Program-made: the position numbers and the translations under genes
The notes under the pieces: model-generated
Seen by the model: the letters and a program-made list of their open reading frames with translations, nothing else
The model's database searches: none
Told to the model about the DNA's origin: nothing
In this document: positions 1 to 8,479 of the stretch, piece after piece
Layout: each line of letters opens with the position of its first letter
Position numbering within the stretch: the first letter of the stretch is position 1
Assembly (NCBI GenBank): GCA_003118195.1
Contig: BEXV01003328.1
Location: 29,242-40,264, forward strand
DNA length: 11,023 bases
Direction: 5' to 3'
Source: Hemicentrotus pulcherrimus
Taxonomy: Eukaryota; Echinodermata; Echinoidea; Camarodonta; Strongylocentrotidae

Positions 1-19
1 GGGGGGGGGGGGGGGGGGG
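1..19. repeat. Poly-G homopolymer run (19 G)
   Basis: The window opens with 19 uninterrupted G residues followed by TCCCGAGG. It is a homopolymer at the edge of the window, so its true length is unknown. Such runs are frequent points of polymerase slippage and assembly error. Confidence 0.95.
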
Positions 20-1936
20 TCCCGAGGTGTGGACTCCCTTTTTTCATTTTTGCTTATTCCTTAAATGGGTTTTGTGTACCACACCAGTCCTCTCCTTTTG
101 CCTGATTGGACCCCCTTGCTTTTTGCATGAAAACTTGATTTTGCAAGTCAGATATCTTGAGATTTAAAAAGTGTTAAGTCATAAACATTAAAATCTGATG
201 ACCTCTTTTTGTCATTTTATGTGTGTGTGCGTTTTTGTGGGGATGGGTGAACACCTCCACATAAACAAACCATGGGGCTGCCCAGAGATATTAGATTGGA
301 CTATTTAATATTTATAAGGTGTTTTATTTTCCCAATACCAGAGGCAGAACATAATCAAAATCATGCAATTTACATGATCATTTTGACTTGACATCTTATT
401 CATGCAGAATAGTCAAAATACAATTCAAAAGTATAATGACATAACGACAATGTCGTTGATGGAAGACCTCTAGTGTCCAGATTGCGTAATATGTCATTGT
501 CACCTTCGCATCTTTTAAAACGTGACATACAAGGCCAATGAAATTGCCATAAGTTGCTTTTTCGACAGTAGTTGTCATCGTGTAAATGATGATTAGAGAG
601 TAAACAGATTCAACATGACGAACTTTATTCTAATGCTTCTTCTCCCTATGGGGTCGTTTTGGGAGTTTCCCCTTACCGTTCAGTCTCTCTAACCAAGAAG
701 TTACTCTTGCTCTAACGGACCAATATACAACGACAATAAAATCTATTAATCGACTAACAAATTAATGTTTATATCCTGGAAAACAAGCTTTGCACATTTA
801 TGAATGGTTCCATGAGCTGTTACTATATCTGTCGGGGATGGGGGGTGGGGGCAGTGAGGACGCCCTTGTTACGGGTTTGCATTTAGTGGTGCAAATAATA
901 CCCATAAATCAGTCATAAAAATAGAAATGCTTTTCTTTATCTCGCCTTGCGTGAACAATTTCTTTCACAAATGCGTGTAACGAGGTTACTGGTGCTTACC
1001 GCATGGGAAAATAACCTTGAACTGCACTGTTAAAGTTGGTTTTCTTCCTATTACATCTTTTCATGAAATGATTGTAACAATATGATTTATTCTCGATCTC
1101 CTCAGAACTGTATTGATCAATCTAAAGAGTCATATAGACTGATAAATAAAGTTCCAAAAGATAATATAAACTTTTTCTTTCAAGCATAAACCATATTGTC
1201 TCAATCATTTCACGAAAGAGGAAAGAGGAAAATCATTCCAACCTTTAACTGGCAGTCATGTATCATTATTCGTTCTGTCGTGTACCAAGAAGCAAAGCAA
1301 ATAATGCGTGTTGTCAATATTATGAATTGTTTTGTGTGAAATACATTTTCCCTGTTTATTATGGAGGAAAGCAACTTGGAATTGAGATGAGACATTATAC
1401 ACAAATTAGAAAAGCATCACAAAAACAAAAACGTAAAAGTTAGTGACCATGTAAAAGTTAGTAACAAACTTGTTATTACAATTTAAAGTTCATTACAAAA
1501 TTGTACCCCCGGAATGTCTCACACATTTTTCAGGTTAGTATAAATAATGTTGATTCAGATTAAAGTAAGAGACAATAACTTCAACATTTTCTATTGTAGT
1601 CTTTGATATCAAGTAAGTAAGGTATTTATTTTTCCTGTAAAGATTGATTCAGTATTGAAGGGTAAATAAAAAGAAACGTACATTGTTACCCATGCAGGAA
1701 CATGAACAATTTGCTATGTTTAATATGAGAAAATTCTACAAACTTACCAGTAATAGCAAAAGAAAATCTTGTTCTACATGCAATATATCCAATGTATTTC
1801 CTCCATTCGGAAAAAAGAGCTTCACAACATTGTATGTAATCTCACATATCAACCAGCGCAAGAAACGAGGTTAAAACGGGCGATGTATAATCCTTACAAA
1901 TAGTTCCCTTTCAAAAATCAATTCATTCTATTCTAG
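20..1936. other. Gene-free AT-rich stretch
   Basis: I see no recognisable gene or RNA here. All frames are broken by frequent stops and the longest open stretches are about 60 codons with no recognised domain. Minor items are a short TG run near 222-232, a G-rich patch at about 834-852 and a duplicated GTAAAAGTTAGT at about 1433 and 1451. One minus-strand ORF (396-578) has a less random composition and is listed separately. Confidence 0.6.
396..578 (-). other. 60-residue ORF, possible exon or coding relic, unrecognised
   Basis: This minus-strand ORF of 60 residues begins MTTTVEKATYGNFIGLVCHV. Its first 37 codons use a mixed, protein-like residue set rather than the low-complexity Phe/Ser/Lys typical of chance ORFs in this AT-rich window. 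The C-terminal third (VIILLNCILTIL) is hydrophobic. I cannot assign a family. No strong acceptor or donor flanks it and there is no neighbouring exon in a compatible frame. It may be a decayed exon, a transposon-derived fragment or chance. Confidence 0.12.
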
Positions 1937-2063
1937 TTGGTGATGCAGGTCGCTGACTCGCAAAAGCTGGACAGAAGGAAATCATTTGCTAATAACAACA
2001 CAAGGTTTAACTGCTGAAACCTCAAAATCGCAGAATGGATCAGACGACGTCTTTTACAATCGA
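1937..2063 (+). other. Weak exon-like segment
   Basis: This stretch is richer in GC and CpG than its surroundings. It is preceded by a plausible acceptor (ATTCTATTCTAG, AG at 1935-1936) and ends at a plausible donor (CGA then GTAAGA, GT at 2064-2065). The frame directly after the acceptor reads LVMQVADSQKLDRRKSFANN but stops within 30 codons, before the donor. If real it would more likely be a 5' untranslated exon, with a possible ATG at 2036 (MDQTTSFTI) running into the donor. An alternative donor (AAG, then GT at 2005) would end the first frame while still open. No family is recognised. Confidence 0.12.
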
Positions 2064-2604
2064 GTAAGACTGTGCGCGACTGTGACGCTCCAAACGCACT
2101 CATACGGAGACATTCAATCGTCTGCTGGCTTTTTGTCCAATTAAACCACAAATATTCTTCGTGTATGAAGAGGGAAGTTGCAAAGCTTTCGAAGCATTTT
2201 CAACATATCACTTCGACCCTTTCTCGAGTGTTATTCCTTCAAACAAAAAACAAAACCAAATCAAAACAGATTTTGAAAATATTGAAAAGGAATAAAAGAA
2301 AGAAAGAAGAAAAAAAAAACTGCCCGCTGCATGTTTATGCAATACTGATTACTTGTATGTACCACCGTGTAACTGCTCAGTGTCATATTATACAGCTATA
2401 TGAATTACGCCCCGTTTGCAGGCATATACAAAATTATTCAAAAATTAAAACTAATTTCTCGGTTGGGGTCCAAATAGTGCAATCAGAAAATTAAAATTCC
2501 CACAGAATATGTCTCGAACGTCAAGGCAATGGCTTAAATATTTCAAAATTCTTTTCAAGTTGATATGTTTGCACCATACATATACCTCCCAATCGCCACC
2601 CATA
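2064..2604. other. Gene-free stretch with A-rich tract
   Basis: No supported gene is present. The longest open frame in the window (140 codons, 2072-2494) crosses an A/G-rich stretch at about 2246-2321. It has Lys-rich low-complexity sequence with no domain, so I read it as chance. Confidence 0.6.
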
Positions 2605-2615
2605 CCCCCCCCCCC
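2605..2615. repeat. Poly-C run (11 C)
   Basis: This run of eleven C residues follows CATA. It is one of several C-rich homopolymers on the plus strand (others at 6540-6560 and 7118-7127). Confidence 0.95.
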
Positions 2616-2720
2616 GCTCCCTTCGTTTATCAAAATTGAATACGCCTCCGCTATATGTCTGTAGTCGAAGGGCGGTCAAACAAAATTTTGCAGGGTCACT
2701 ATGAAACCTACATCCACAGG

Positions 2721-2780
2721 CAGTGGCAAAGCCATTAATATTTCATAATGGAAGGAGGGGAGGGGAAATTTTTAAAAAAG
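2721..2780 (+). repeat. Decayed interspersed repeat of the CAGTGGC..AGCCA type
   Basis: The sequence CAGTGGCAAAGCCATTAATA is followed by a G-rich patch (GGAGGGGAGGGG) and a T run. This resembles a degenerate copy of the widespread CAGTGGCGTAGCCA plus G-run motif found at ends of DNA-transposon-derived repeats in many animal genomes. That link is from memory of the motif, not from a search. I could not locate a convincing partner end, so element length and superfamily are unknown. Confidence 0.3.
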
Positions 2781-2866
2781 ACAGCGATGTCATCGTATTT
2801 TATTTTGCCTAGGGGCCACAGGTCTCTAATACTATCAGGTATATCAAGCTTGATTTGATTTGGCCG

Positions 2867-2955
2867 GGGTAAGAGGGACGACATCTACCCCTTATCCCCC
2901 CACCCCCCNGGGTAAGAGGGACGACATCTACCCCTGTAACCCCCTCCCCAGACCC
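2867..2955. repeat. 43-bp tandem duplication meeting at an N
   Basis: Two copies of a unit starting GGGTAAGAGGGACGACATCT lie exactly 43 bp apart (starts 2867 and 2910). Their first 26 bases are identical, followed by diverged C-rich tails. The only undetermined base of the window, N at 2909, sits immediately before the second copy. It could be a two-copy minisatellite or an assembly artefact in which overlapping read ends were laid side by side instead of merged. Confidence 0.85.
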
Positions 2956-3361
2956 CATGCAGATCCATCACTAACTACTGGTTCCCCATCATTGATAATA
3001 TCAAAGCATAATTGGCGGGAAGTGTTCTATTTTGAAATAGAAGATTGAAGTTTATTATCACTTCGGTTCACACGGTACCTTATACTGCAAACAAGTGGAT
3101 CACTTTCAAGCAGATTCAGTAGTTTCCGAGTTTGCAGTTACAGAATCAACAAAGTTTACCCCCGATCTGAAATTGCGGTCCATGCTTCGTCGACAGGTTT
3201 TTTGGAAAAATCCTCTGGAAAAATGTATCGCTTTCATTATAATAACGAGCTATTCAAGATACTTTCATTTTGTTACCGATTCTGTGTCATTTCATAATAT
3301 GATGACATTTCGTTCCCAAACTACAAATTTCTTCTTTGTTTCCCTTTCTTTTTTGCATCAG

Positions 3362-3376
3362 CATCATCATCATCAT
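3362..3376. repeat. (CAT)5 microsatellite
   Basis: Five perfect CAT units are preceded by an imperfect unit (CATCAG). The repeat is short and explains the poly-His end of the overlapping chance ORF. Confidence 0.85.
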
Positions 3377-3685
3377 TAATCGTCATCCTACACGTTTTAC
3401 TTTCACGAGTTGTCCATTTCAGAACTGTTTTTTTTTAAGTCTTTGTCTGAGTGTGCAATTATTATTTAAGTTCAAAATTTTATTTCAGTACTGATATGTG
3501 ATTCATGTAGATGGGCCTTTAACTCATGCTTATCCACACTGATCCGTCCAAGCAACATAGCTTTATAGTGAATGCCTTCAGTTGTGGTGCATTAAACAAC
3601 AAGCTTCTTGGTTTTGTTTCTGAAACATACTTCGGGGACATACTCACAAACTACCAATCTCATATTTACACATATATTTCTCCAG

Positions 3686-3820
3686 GCGGTTATACGTTTG
3701 TCGGACTACATAATGGCATTAAATGCAATACGCTTAATGTTTCTTCGGGTCTTCAATGGCCATGTAGTGGTTATATTGTTTATTTGTTTTGACGTGTTAT
3801 TGTTTTCAGATGAGAAGTAA
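3686..3820 (+). other. Possible hydrophobic exon, unrecognised
   Basis: An acceptor-like TATATTTCTCCAG ends at 3685. The frame that follows is open for 44 codons to a TAA at 3818-3820. It reads AVIRLSDYIMALNAIRLMFL and then a hydrophobic stretch (VVVILFICFDVLLF). A weak donor (AA then GTAAAA, GT at 3816) lies just before the stop. The mix of hydrophobic residues with spaced Arg vaguely recalls an S4-S5 segment of TRPM-like channels, but key residues are absent and the match is by eye only. A chance ORF is the safer reading. Confidence 0.12.
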
Positions 3821-3923
3821 AATAGATCGATATGACTGTGGGGTTGACCTTCTGGGCACATTGTAACCACTCTCTGGAGACAAGAAATGTTAATCCTCTG
3901 TTGGATTATGTATAGAGGTCTTT

Positions 3924-4066
3924 CTTTCTATAGCTAGAATCCAGACACATTGTCGAGTGCTTTAAACACTTGAATGTATTATACCAAGGTTATGAGTTCG
4001 AGCCCCGGAGCCACTCTCTACCATGGTTTTTAAATGGGTACTTGTATGCATAATCATGAAGGTATA
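3924..4066 (+). repeat. Decayed tRNA-derived SINE
   Basis: A B-box-like AGTTCGAGCC at 3995-4004 lies in a tRNA T-arm-like context (TATGAGTTCGAGCCCCGGAG). A weak A-box-like TAGCTAGAATC starts at 3931, a slightly long 64 bp upstream. Downstream, CCACTCTCTACC and TTTTTAAATGGGTAC (about 4026-4041) match the kind of body that follows tRNA heads in invertebrate SINEs. No foldable, intact tRNA cloverleaf is present, so it is not a tRNA gene. The right edge abuts the MITE at 4067. Confidence 0.45.
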
Positions 4067-4265
4067 AGGCCTAAACACAAAGATGTTATATTGCCCTTTA
4101 GGTGCAAAAACATGGGTTGGTCGGTTGGAAATCGTTTTCCTTTTCTTCTCCCTCTTTGGGCTGATATTTCTCAGTTTTGAATGCTTTAGTATACCTATTT
4201 TTTGTGGTCGAATTTGGGGTCGGTCGCAAAGGGCAATACAACATTTTTTGTTTTTGTTTAGGCCT
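4067..4265. mobile_element. MITE, 199 bp, with long terminal inverted repeats
   Basis: The left arm (4067-4099) and the reverse complement of the right arm (4228-4265) share AGGCCTAAACA. A variable A-rich spacer follows (5 versus 9 bases), then ATGTTRTATTGCCCTTT with a single A/G difference, so 27 of 28 aligned positions are identical. The interior is about 130 bp, contains GGTCGGT motifs near both ends and encodes nothing. This is the structure of a non-autonomous DNA transposon mobilised in trans. No clear target-site duplication is visible (flanks GGTATA and AATTTA), so I do not assign a superfamily. Confidence 0.75.
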
Positions 4266-5299
4266 AATTTATTGTGAGTAGCGAAAGCAGTAGCCTAGCA
4301 GTGGCCGTGTAATATTGGAGCGACTGAGAGCACCTTGCGTGGTGGGTATGTGCCTTATAAAATATCCCTATGTTATATTTGATATTGAGGTGATAAATGA
4401 GTTTGTTACCGTGATAACAGAACATTACGTTGATAAAGAATAAGTGCTTTTGAAACAAAGTATTTTCTGCCATCATGGTAAACAAATCATTGTATTTTAT
4501 CATTTTAATAACCTTTTCTGATCCTTTTTCGTAACTTGGAGTTTACAGGGGGTGGGGGATATATCGCTAAATGGTTTCTCTGGCATGACAACAATAATTA
4601 GCAATACATTCATATACTTTATTTATGAATTGAAACCAAATCTGAATTAGAGACTTCAATAAAAAAAAAAATTATATAAAACAACATCCAACTATTAAAT
4701 GAACTTATTAAGAATAGGGGAAAAACACTGTTATGTTAACTACAAAGGTATAGCGGGAATACAAGCATATGGAATAGCAATTAACGAGACAAGAAAATTT
4801 GAAATGTAATTCCAACTCATTTCAAGAGAATTGAGGAAAGGAAATAAGGTTAAGGATGAAAGACCACAAAGCATTTCTTATTTTAAACAGTTTTGTGTAG
4901 CATAAAGAAATAGAATTAATAGAAAGAGTAATTTTAATAGATCAAAGGTAATAATCAATAACTGTAAATTACTTTACAAATATCAGGAATGCAACGTTTC
5001 GATGAATTTGTTAATGACATATTTTGTGATTGACATGAATATTTAGTATTATACTCGGGGTGAAGTGTAATTATAGCGTTCACGTCTGCAAGGCCTGGTA
5101 CAACCTTATGTACGACATCAATGCGGTCAATTGATAAAGGTCAAACGATGACCATGTCGTGATTGACATATAGGTCTGTCACAATGGGTCTGGACTGGTC
5201 ATGAAAGAAAAACAATCAATATACAAATCAATAAAAAGAATTGACCGTTTCATGAGCTGCTGGTGGCTCCCTGTGTGAAAGTTTAATTTTAGCACTTAA
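4266..5299. other. Gene-free AT-rich stretch
   Basis: Nothing codes here convincingly. There is an A run at about 4661-4671 and a G-rich GGGGGTGGGGG-like patch at about 4549-4558. A short hairpin GGTCA-AACGA-TGACC sits at 5139-5153. A 79-codon minus-strand ORF (4264-4503) has no recognisable features. Confidence 0.55.
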
Positions 5300-5465
5300 T
5301 TTATATGACGCTTAATACATCGACGATGTCTCTATAAGCACTTTACAAAAATATTATAACCCCGGTCATCGGATTCAGGCTTGCCTGCACATAATGTATG
5401 CACACTATCCACTCCATGGGGAGCATTCTAGCCAGGCGCCATTTTATAGACGCTCACAATGCTGA
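5300..5465. repeat. Interspersed repeat with a decayed hairpin, unclassified
   Basis: The segment contains GACGCTTAATACATCGACGATGTCTCTATAAGC, quoted here in parts as a core palindrome ACATCG-A-CGATGT at 5317-5329. The core is flanked by CGCTTA and TAAGC, so the ancestral sequence probably folded into a longer stem. It is followed by CCCCGGTCATCGGATTCAGG and GGGAGCATTCTAGCCAGGCG, which recall a recurring repeat in echinoderm DNA. That resemblance is from memory. The boundaries are approximate. Confidence 0.35.
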
Positions 5466-6539
5466 GTAAACTACATTAACATTAATGGAGTCACTTTTAC
5501 TGATGCTCCGAAAAGTCAACAGCAACACAATGTCTATTTTCTTCATCATTTGGCGCCTCGGGTTAAACGCGTTAGTACCAAGAGTGAACTTTGTATGAAA
5601 TACTACATTGCGTTAGGATGACGTTCTTGCAACAACAAAAATTATACATTTTCATCCAGGAACAAGCATTATTTTGTGTGAATTTGTGAAATGTGTCATT
5701 TCTAAACACTTCTAAACACATTTTAAAAATAAATCCCTTTGTATGACCAAAGACTAAATGTCTCTTTTTGAGTGGAAATGCCAAAATCGAGAGAATCGCA
5801 CATAATGTATAATGATATAATAAACAAAACAAAACAAAAAACAAAAAACAGAAGAAAAAAAACACGAGACGATAATGATAATTGTGTGAAATGATATGAG
5901 AAATGAGAACCCTGTCCTAGGTTATTTTCTAATTTGTTTGAATATAGCCACTCTGACATCTAATTATTATCATTTTTTGTGTGAGGGTGTGTATAAGTCT
6001 GCACAAGATGAAATTGTAAAAACTGAAAATCAATATTATATGCCTATATCTAAGGTGTTTTTGGGGTCGCAACTTTACTTACTTCGCCTAAACACCTGAG
6101 TTAATAATCATTTACTTTTAAACTTTTGTATGTCCTTTTCACTCCAGATTATTTTCCCCTTTTCATTGAATTTGTATATCTCTATAAACTGAAAGCATAG
6201 GTTGTCATCATAATAGTTACGTACTTGACCAAAAGGGGAAAAAGTCAATAGAAACGTGTGAACTTTCAGCAACTAAGTCTCAGTCTAAGCTAATAATCAA
6301 TCAATAAATCAGTCAATCTCTTGACAATTTTTATCTAAAGAACTTCATGTCTTCATCTAAAAACAAGTTCAGAATGAATAGAGCATCCACTTAAACGAAT
6401 ACTTCATTCTGTACATTTGTTCGTATAATTGAAACTTGTTAAAAATAAGTTATAAATCAATATTTCTAAGTGTTCTTTTGTAATATATCTACACGATATC
6501 TACACCTGTTATTTGTATGACGTGAGTTCTCCATTTTCT
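5466..6539. other. Gene-free AT-rich stretch
   Basis: No gene is supported. Overlapping minus-strand ORFs at 5572-5959 are rich in Phe because they read the AAAAC tract antisense. A 67-codon plus ORF (5896-6099) has no known motif. Confidence 0.55.
5822..5863. repeat. (AAAAC)n simple repeat, imperfect
   Basis: A run of AAAAC and AAAAAAC units ends in an A-rich tract. It may be an old retroelement tail or plain slippage. No element body is recognisable on either side. Confidence 0.75.
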
Positions 6540-6562
6540 CCCCCCCCCCTCCCCTCCCCCAG
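6540..6562 (+). other. Strong pyrimidine tract ending in AG (possible splice acceptor)
   Basis: Ten C residues, then T, CCCC, T, CCCCC and AG, preceded by ATTTTCTC, give a textbook-looking polypyrimidine-AG acceptor. The AG at 6561-6562 lies three bases before an ATG that opens a 43-codon frame. C-rich homopolymers are common in this window, so the acceptor shape may be accidental. Confidence 0.25.
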
Positions 6563-6565
6563 GTG

Positions 6566-6697
6566 ATGAAGTATGTATCATTCCACTATGATAACATGGA
6601 AGTTCCATTATCGGATGAGTGTAAGACCTTCAGAGGGAGAAAGACAATTGCTTTTTTTGTCTCTCTGTTTACCGTATTCATTATATACCAATTCTAG
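6566..6697 (+). other. 43-residue ORF with a single membrane-like segment
   Basis: The frame begins MKYVSFHYDNMEVPLSDECK, continues with a basic FRGRK, then a hydrophobic stretch TIAFFVSLFTVFIIYQF of about 17 residues, and stops at TAG (6695-6697). A short charged head, basic residues and one hydrophobic helix is the layout of the N terminus of type II Golgi enzymes such as carbohydrate sulfotransferases. No catalytic domain follows in any frame. It could be the first exon of a broken or spliced gene. In AT-rich DNA, T-rich codons give hydrophobic peptides by chance, and I consider chance more likely. Confidence 0.15.
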
Positions 6698-6772
6698 CCC
6701 CACTGCAACATTGATTTTGGTCGGGGGCCATGTTGGTTCAATCGATGTTGATATGGCATAATATTGTTAGTC

Positions 6773-6782
6773 AGGGGCCCCT
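6773..6782. other. Perfect 10-bp GC palindrome AGGGGCCCCT
   Basis: AGGGGCCCCT is self-complementary. It lies in AT-rich surroundings between the small ORF and the repeat 3' end downstream. It may be part of a decayed repeat whose other end I cannot find. Confidence 0.5.
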
Positions 6783-6811
6783 TATTGTAGTCGATGAATA
6801 ATGAGTTACGT

Positions 6812-6965
6812 GTCTGTTCATACCTGACGTGGATCAGGGTATTTTGATACTTCATAGGTAGAAAAGACTCGAGTTTATTCTGTAATACTATTTGAGCGCT
6901 TAGGGACATGTTTTATATACTATGTGTTATGCGCTATACAAGAACTGTTAATTATTATTATTGCT
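6812..6965 (+). repeat. 3' end of an interspersed element with (TTA)n tail
   Basis: A hairpin at 6820-6842 pairs ATACCTGA with TCAGGGTAT (one bulged G). Then come GAGCGCTTAGGGACATG (starting at about 6893), TATGCGCTATACAAGAACTG and a tail TTAATTATTATTATTG (to about 6963). The GCGCTATA..AAGAACTGTTAATTATTATT ending is typical of short elements common in marine invertebrate genomes. Whether this is a SINE or DNA-element end is not decided by the sequence. Confidence 0.5.
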
Positions 6966-7084
6966 ATAATTAAGATTCACAAGGGGTTTCTATCTACAAT
7001 GTTTTATATTTAGATCAAGAAAATGAAGTCGCTTATGACGTCTGGAGTTTCGGAATCGAGAAAATGAAAAAATATTTGCTTGGC

Positions 7085-7150
7085 TACCGGGGCGGCACGA
7101 GGGCACGGAGGCACGTGCCCCCCCCCCAATCGAACGTTGAACGAAAAAAA
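7085..7150. repeat. GC-rich patch with CACGTG palindrome and C10 run
   Basis: ACCGGGGCGGCACGAGGGCA leads into the palindrome GGCACGTGCC (7110-7119), a ten-C run (7118-7127) and then an A run. The sharp switch from GC-rich to A-rich suggests a repeat fragment. A CACGTG E-box is present but has no promoter context. Confidence 0.35.
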
Positions 7151-7894
7151 AGAGATAAATAGAGATTGTTTTTAAAGGAAGGGCAGGGTGGGAAAGGATG
7201 AAAAAGGAAATTAAAAGATTCATCCATCTCCCTTCCCTTAATCGGTTGTCTTAAAAATCTGTATTTCATTAACCGAGTAGAACGTATAGCCCCCATGATG
7301 CCAACGCCCCTATTTCAACTATTAATAATACCACCAGAGGATGATAAATCGGGTATTTTTGTGATTACATTCAGCGTACGTGAAAACCTTTTTTTTCACC
7401 ATGTGTAATTTTCTAAAATATATTACTAACACATGCCTGTGATGCTTATTTCAACCGAAAGCTATAATTTTGTTTCGTAAAAATTCTATTCTACAATGTT
7501 CTAAGATCCCGTTTGAACATTCTACATTACCAGTTCTTTCTCATTGGTTCTTTTTAGTCCAGCAATAATGTTGAATTCAGCAACTTGAAATACATTACAA
7601 CATTATATGGTCATGGTTGTAGAAAGTTCATCGCTTAAAAATGTTGTTTAAAAAAGTTCTATTTTGTTACTTATTAACAAAAACTGTTAATCAAATTAAA
7701 TTAGGACATTAATATTGCCATTCGCAATAATCTCCCGCATATAAAAACGATGCATACAAATATTTCGTGTTAAATTGCTTCTTTAAAATCAAAACCGATC
7801 TTGATAATTTTCACTTTGCTTTTAAGATTGACGAGGAAATAATTTTGTTTAAGAGCATGTTCATCCCTTGTCCCATATTAATTAAAGAAAGTAC
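7151..7894. other. Gene-free AT-rich stretch
   Basis: I see no coding, RNA or repeat structure that I can support. Open frames are short and the minus-strand ORFs at 6990-7296 have no recognisable motif. Confidence 0.6.
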
Positions 7895-8173
7895 ACGAAA
7901 AAGAAGCAAAAGAATTCAGAAAAGAAAGAAGGACAAAAGAAAGAAGAACTAAAAAGGAGAAATAGAGGGAGAAGGAGAAAATGAGTAGGATATGATGAAG
8001 GAGAAAAAGGAGAAAAAGAAGAAGAAAAAGGAAATAAAGAAAGACAAGAAGAAGACGAAGACGCCGACGAAGATGAAGATGAAGGAAAAGGAGAAGAAGA
8101 AGAAAAAGAAGAGGAAGTAGAATGAGAAGAACACAAAGAAGAATGAGAAGATGAAGAAGAAGAGGAGAACGGG
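7895..8173 (+). repeat. Polypurine (GAA/AGG-rich) tract of about 280 bp
   Basis: The plus strand is almost entirely A and G, built from irregular GAA, AAG, GGAG and GATGAA units with few pyrimidine interruptions. Antisense it gives Ser/Phe-rich frames, and sense Lys/Glu-rich frames, none interpretable as a protein. Long polypurine-polypyrimidine tracts can adopt triplex (H-DNA) structures and are prone to replication stalling. That is a known property of such tracts, not something shown here. Confidence 0.9.
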
Positions 8174-8479
8174 TACTTACCCCTAATGGATATTCATAAA
8201 ATAAGAGTTACGATCCTGTACATTAAGACTGGAACGATAAAACTGACGGCATCAATGTCCTTATAAATATGGCGTTTTTATTCCTTCCAAAAATTTACCT
8301 CATAAAAAGTAAGGAACTTATACTAAAACATTTCGAGTGAGTAATATTTCGAAGCAGCTATATTCCAAGGGTTAAAATGTGATTTCACAGTCCATTCCCG
8401 TTGCATAATGCTAACAGTCTAACACCGATGATTAAACTTTCCAACGATCAGTGACCTGTCATTTACGGTTTAGACGATT
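8174..8479. other. Gene-free stretch
   Basis: This stretch contains no recognised element. It joins the polypurine tract to the CpG-richer segment and has no open frame of note. Confidence 0.6.

Larger units (their letters stand above)
2961..3923. other. Gene-free stretch
   Basis: No gene is recognised. A 94-codon ORF at 3095-3379 ends in a His run encoded by the CAT repeat and shows no domain. Another 88-codon ORF at 3526-3792 likewise matches nothing I know. One short acceptor-bounded frame (3686-3820) is listed separately. Confidence 0.55.

Noticed and set aside
2245..2325. A-rich tract as a retroelement poly-A tail
   Set aside because: The tract is mixed AAAC, AAAG and AAGA without an element body, AATAAA or target duplication that I could identify.
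2072..2494. 140-codon plus-strand ORF, the longest in the window
   Set aside because: It is Lys/Asn-rich over an A-rich tract with no domain or homologous pattern, and its length is within reach of chance in 11 kb.
3095..3379. 94-codon ORF ending in a His run
   Set aside because: The His run comes from the CAT microsatellite, and no motif is present elsewhere in it.
3924..4020. A tRNA gene
   Set aside because: A B-box-like sequence is present, but no cloverleaf with a proper acceptor stem, D arm and anticodon arm can be drawn. It reads better as a SINE relic.
5045..5134. Short open frame reading VCKAWYNLMYDINAVN
   Set aside because: It looks protein-like for about 20 codons, but it is only 30 codons long with no start, no splice signals and no recognised family.
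5138..5154. Inverted nuclear-receptor-type half-sites (AGGTCA..TGACCA)
   Set aside because: The spacing of 5 is not a standard inverted arrangement and the second half-site is imperfect. A chance hairpin is enough.
6566..6761. A complete small membrane protein gene
   Set aside because: There is only one hydrophobic helix, no downstream coding in any frame and no homologue in mind. It is kept as a low-confidence ORF only.
7882..8136. Minus-strand Ser-rich and Phe-rich ORFs (84 and 61 codons)
   Set aside because: They are the antisense reading of the polypurine tract. Low-complexity Ser/Phe runs carry no evidence of a protein.
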